This document shows positions 21,231 through 22,341 of a stretch of DNA of 22,341 nt, piece by piece. This DNA comes from Pseudomonadota bacterium. Lineage in GTDB: Bacteria; Pseudomonadota; Alphaproteobacteria; Caulobacterales; Caulobacteraceae. Where the stretch lies: the NCBI GenBank assembly GCA_023424215.1, contig JAFAEC010000228.1, positions 1-22,341 on the forward strand, given 5' to 3'. The position numbers and the translations under genes are program-made. The notes beneath the pieces were generated by a model. The model ran no database searches and was not told the origin of the DNA. It saw only the letters and a program-made list of their open reading frames with translations. Each line of letters begins with the position of its first letter. Positions within the stretch are counted from its first letter, which is position 1.

Positions 21231-22341
21231 CCGACACGCCGCCCCCCGCCGAGACGCCGGAAGCGCCGGAGACGCCCGCCGAAGTCAAGGCGAAGCGCAC
21301 CCTGCTGCAGGCCATCGCCTTCTTCGGCGGCATGGGGCTGGCGATCGTCGCCGCCCTGCTGATCCTGGTCCTCGTCGGCGGGCGGATGTACATCGTCTCC
21401 GACGCGGGCCGCGAGCTGGTGACCACCTTCGTGGCCGGCAAGAAGATCGGCCGCTACGGCCGCATCAACGTCGAGGGGGTCCGGGGCGACCTGTTCGACG
21501 ACTTCACCATCGACCGGGTGACGGTCACCGATGCGAAGGGCGTCTGGCTTGAGGCGCGGACCGTCCACGTCGACTGGAACTGGTGGCCGCTGGTCTTCCG
21601 CCGCTTCCACGCCACCGAGGTCGAGGCCGAGGTCGTCCGCCTGATCCGCCGCCCGGAGGTCGAGCCGCCCACCCAGCCGCCCGGGCCGCAGCCCCTGTCG
21701 GTCGACATCGACCGCTTCGCCGCCGACGTCGAACTGCTGGAGGGCTTCAGCAAGGAATACGGTCGGTGGAACCTGACCGGCGAAGCCGATGTCCCCCGTC
21801 GCGGCTCCAAGGACGTGCGGGTGCTGGCGCGCAGCAACAGCCGGCCCGGAGATTTCCTGCGCCTCGCCGCCACCTTCGGCGGCGATATCGCCGACACCCG
21901 GCTGAACCTGCGCGCCGAGGAAGCGCGCGGCGGCCCCATCGCGGGGGCGCTCGGCTATTCGCCCGACCAGCCCTTCTTCGCCACCGCCCTGGTCAATGGC
22001 GAGGTGGTCGACGCCGTGGTGCGCACCGGCGAGTTCGTCCCCCTCACTGTCAAGGGCCGCTATGGCGACCAGCAGGCGCGTGTCTCCGGCTATTTCGACT
22101 TCTCGGGCTCGGACCTGCTCGCCCCCTTCGCCGAGCGGATCGGCCGCACCGCCCGCTTCGGCTTCGCCACCCTGCCCGACCACGACCGCGACGGTCTCCA
22201 GGGCGTCGCTTGGCGGCTCATCGCCGACAATCTCAACTCCTCGGCCCGCGGCCTCATTCGCCTATCGGACCGCAGCAGCCCCGACGGCGTTCGCCTGAAC
22301 GTGTCCACGCCGTCGCTCAGCCGCCTCGCCGGCCGGCCCGC
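21227..22341 (+). CDS. tamB: TamB, translocation and assembly module protein (N-terminal part)
   Basis: The reading frame stays open from a TTG at 21227 to the window edge, 371 codons, so only the N-terminal part of what is normally a protein of over 1000 residues is present. After a Pro/Glu-rich cytoplasmic lead (TDTPPPAETPEAPETPAEVK) comes one membrane anchor (about 27-52, AIAFFGGMGLAIVAALLILV). It continues with the characteristic TamB/AsmA-like start GRINVEGVRGDLFDDFTIDRV and VHVDWNWWPLVFRRFHATEVEAEV, then beta-rich repeats. TamB is anchored in the inner membrane and spans the periplasm as a hydrophobic groove to TamA. The TTGA overlap with the tamA stop argues for coupled translation; no separate Shine-Dalgarno is evident, and later ATGs would delete the anchor. 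Confidence 0.92.
   Translation, partial: MTDTPPPAETPEAPETPAEVKAKRTLLQAIAFFGGMGLAIVAALLILVLVGGRMYIVSDAGRELVTTFVAGKKIGRYGRINVEGVRGDLFDDFTIDRVTVTDAKGVWLEARTVHVDWNWWPLVFRRFHATEVEAEVVRLIRRPEVEPPTQPPGPQPLSVDIDRFAADVELLEGFSKEYGRWNLTGEADVPRRGSKDVRVLARSNSRPGDFLRLAATFGGDIADTRLNLRAEEARGGPIAGALGYSPDQPFFATALVNGEVVDAVVRTGEFVPLTVKGRYGDQQARVSGYFDFSGSDLLAPFAERIGRTARFGFATLPDHDRDGLQGVAWRLIADNLNSSARGLIRLSDRSSPDGVRLNVSTPSLSRLAGRP

Overview
The window is very GC-rich, gene-dense DNA with short intergenic gaps. It most likely comes from the chromosome of an alphaproteobacterium of the Caulobacteraceae, perhaps Brevundimonas-like. The grounds are a class I (archaeal-type) lysyl-tRNA synthetase, codon use strongly biased to G or C, many 1-4 bp stop/start overlaps, two hybrid histidine kinases, and a tamA-tamB outer-membrane module. 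The genus is inference; no phage, plasmid or insertion-sequence gene was seen.

Layout. 1-1818 (minus): queC-queE-queD, the preQ0 half of queuosine biosynthesis, translationally coupled to a cut-off GNAT acetyltransferase. 2009-3625 (plus): a soluble hybrid histidine kinase with a CBS-like sensor, overlapping tail to tail with a ligase-associated-type DNA exonuclease (3604-4653, minus). 4737-5608 (plus): two overlapping hotdog thioesterases. 5608-7419 (plus): two successive pairs of tandem paralogues of unknown function, one pair small and helical, the other four-helix membrane proteins; the first gene of each pair is preceded by a hairpin covering its likely ribosome-binding site. 7485-8120: an XRE/S24 LexA-like regulator, convergent with an exported SH3b protein (8190-8675). 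8797-10980 (minus): class I lysK and a small membrane protein. 11072-13281 (plus): queA-tgt, the tRNA-modifying half of queuosine synthesis. 13287-13408: an inverted repeat built of 7-bp units, the last of which supplies the stop codon of a lipoprotein gene. 13405-15514 (minus): that lipoprotein, a small disordered protein, a secreted alpha/beta hydrolase and tRNA-Lys(UUU). 15659-17187 (plus): an unknown small protein and an alpha-methylacyl-CoA racemase, abutting stop to stop with a membrane hybrid kinase (17188-18921). 19095-22341 (plus): a small lipoprotein, tamA, and tamB running off the end.

How the parts work together. QueD, QueE and QueC make preQ0, which is reduced to preQ1 by QueF (not in the window). 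Tgt inserts preQ1 into tRNA and QueA converts it to epoxyqueuosine. Two of these enzymes look non-canonical: QueD lacks the catalytic cysteine and Tgt lacks two of four zinc ligands. TamA and TamB form an outer-membrane assembly or lipid-transport bridge. The most notable non-coding signals are a hairpin that pairs both the ribosome-binding site and the AUG of the membrane kinase, a similar one before the 5669 gene, a terminator-like hairpin fused to the start of the 6531 gene, and the heptad repeat element.
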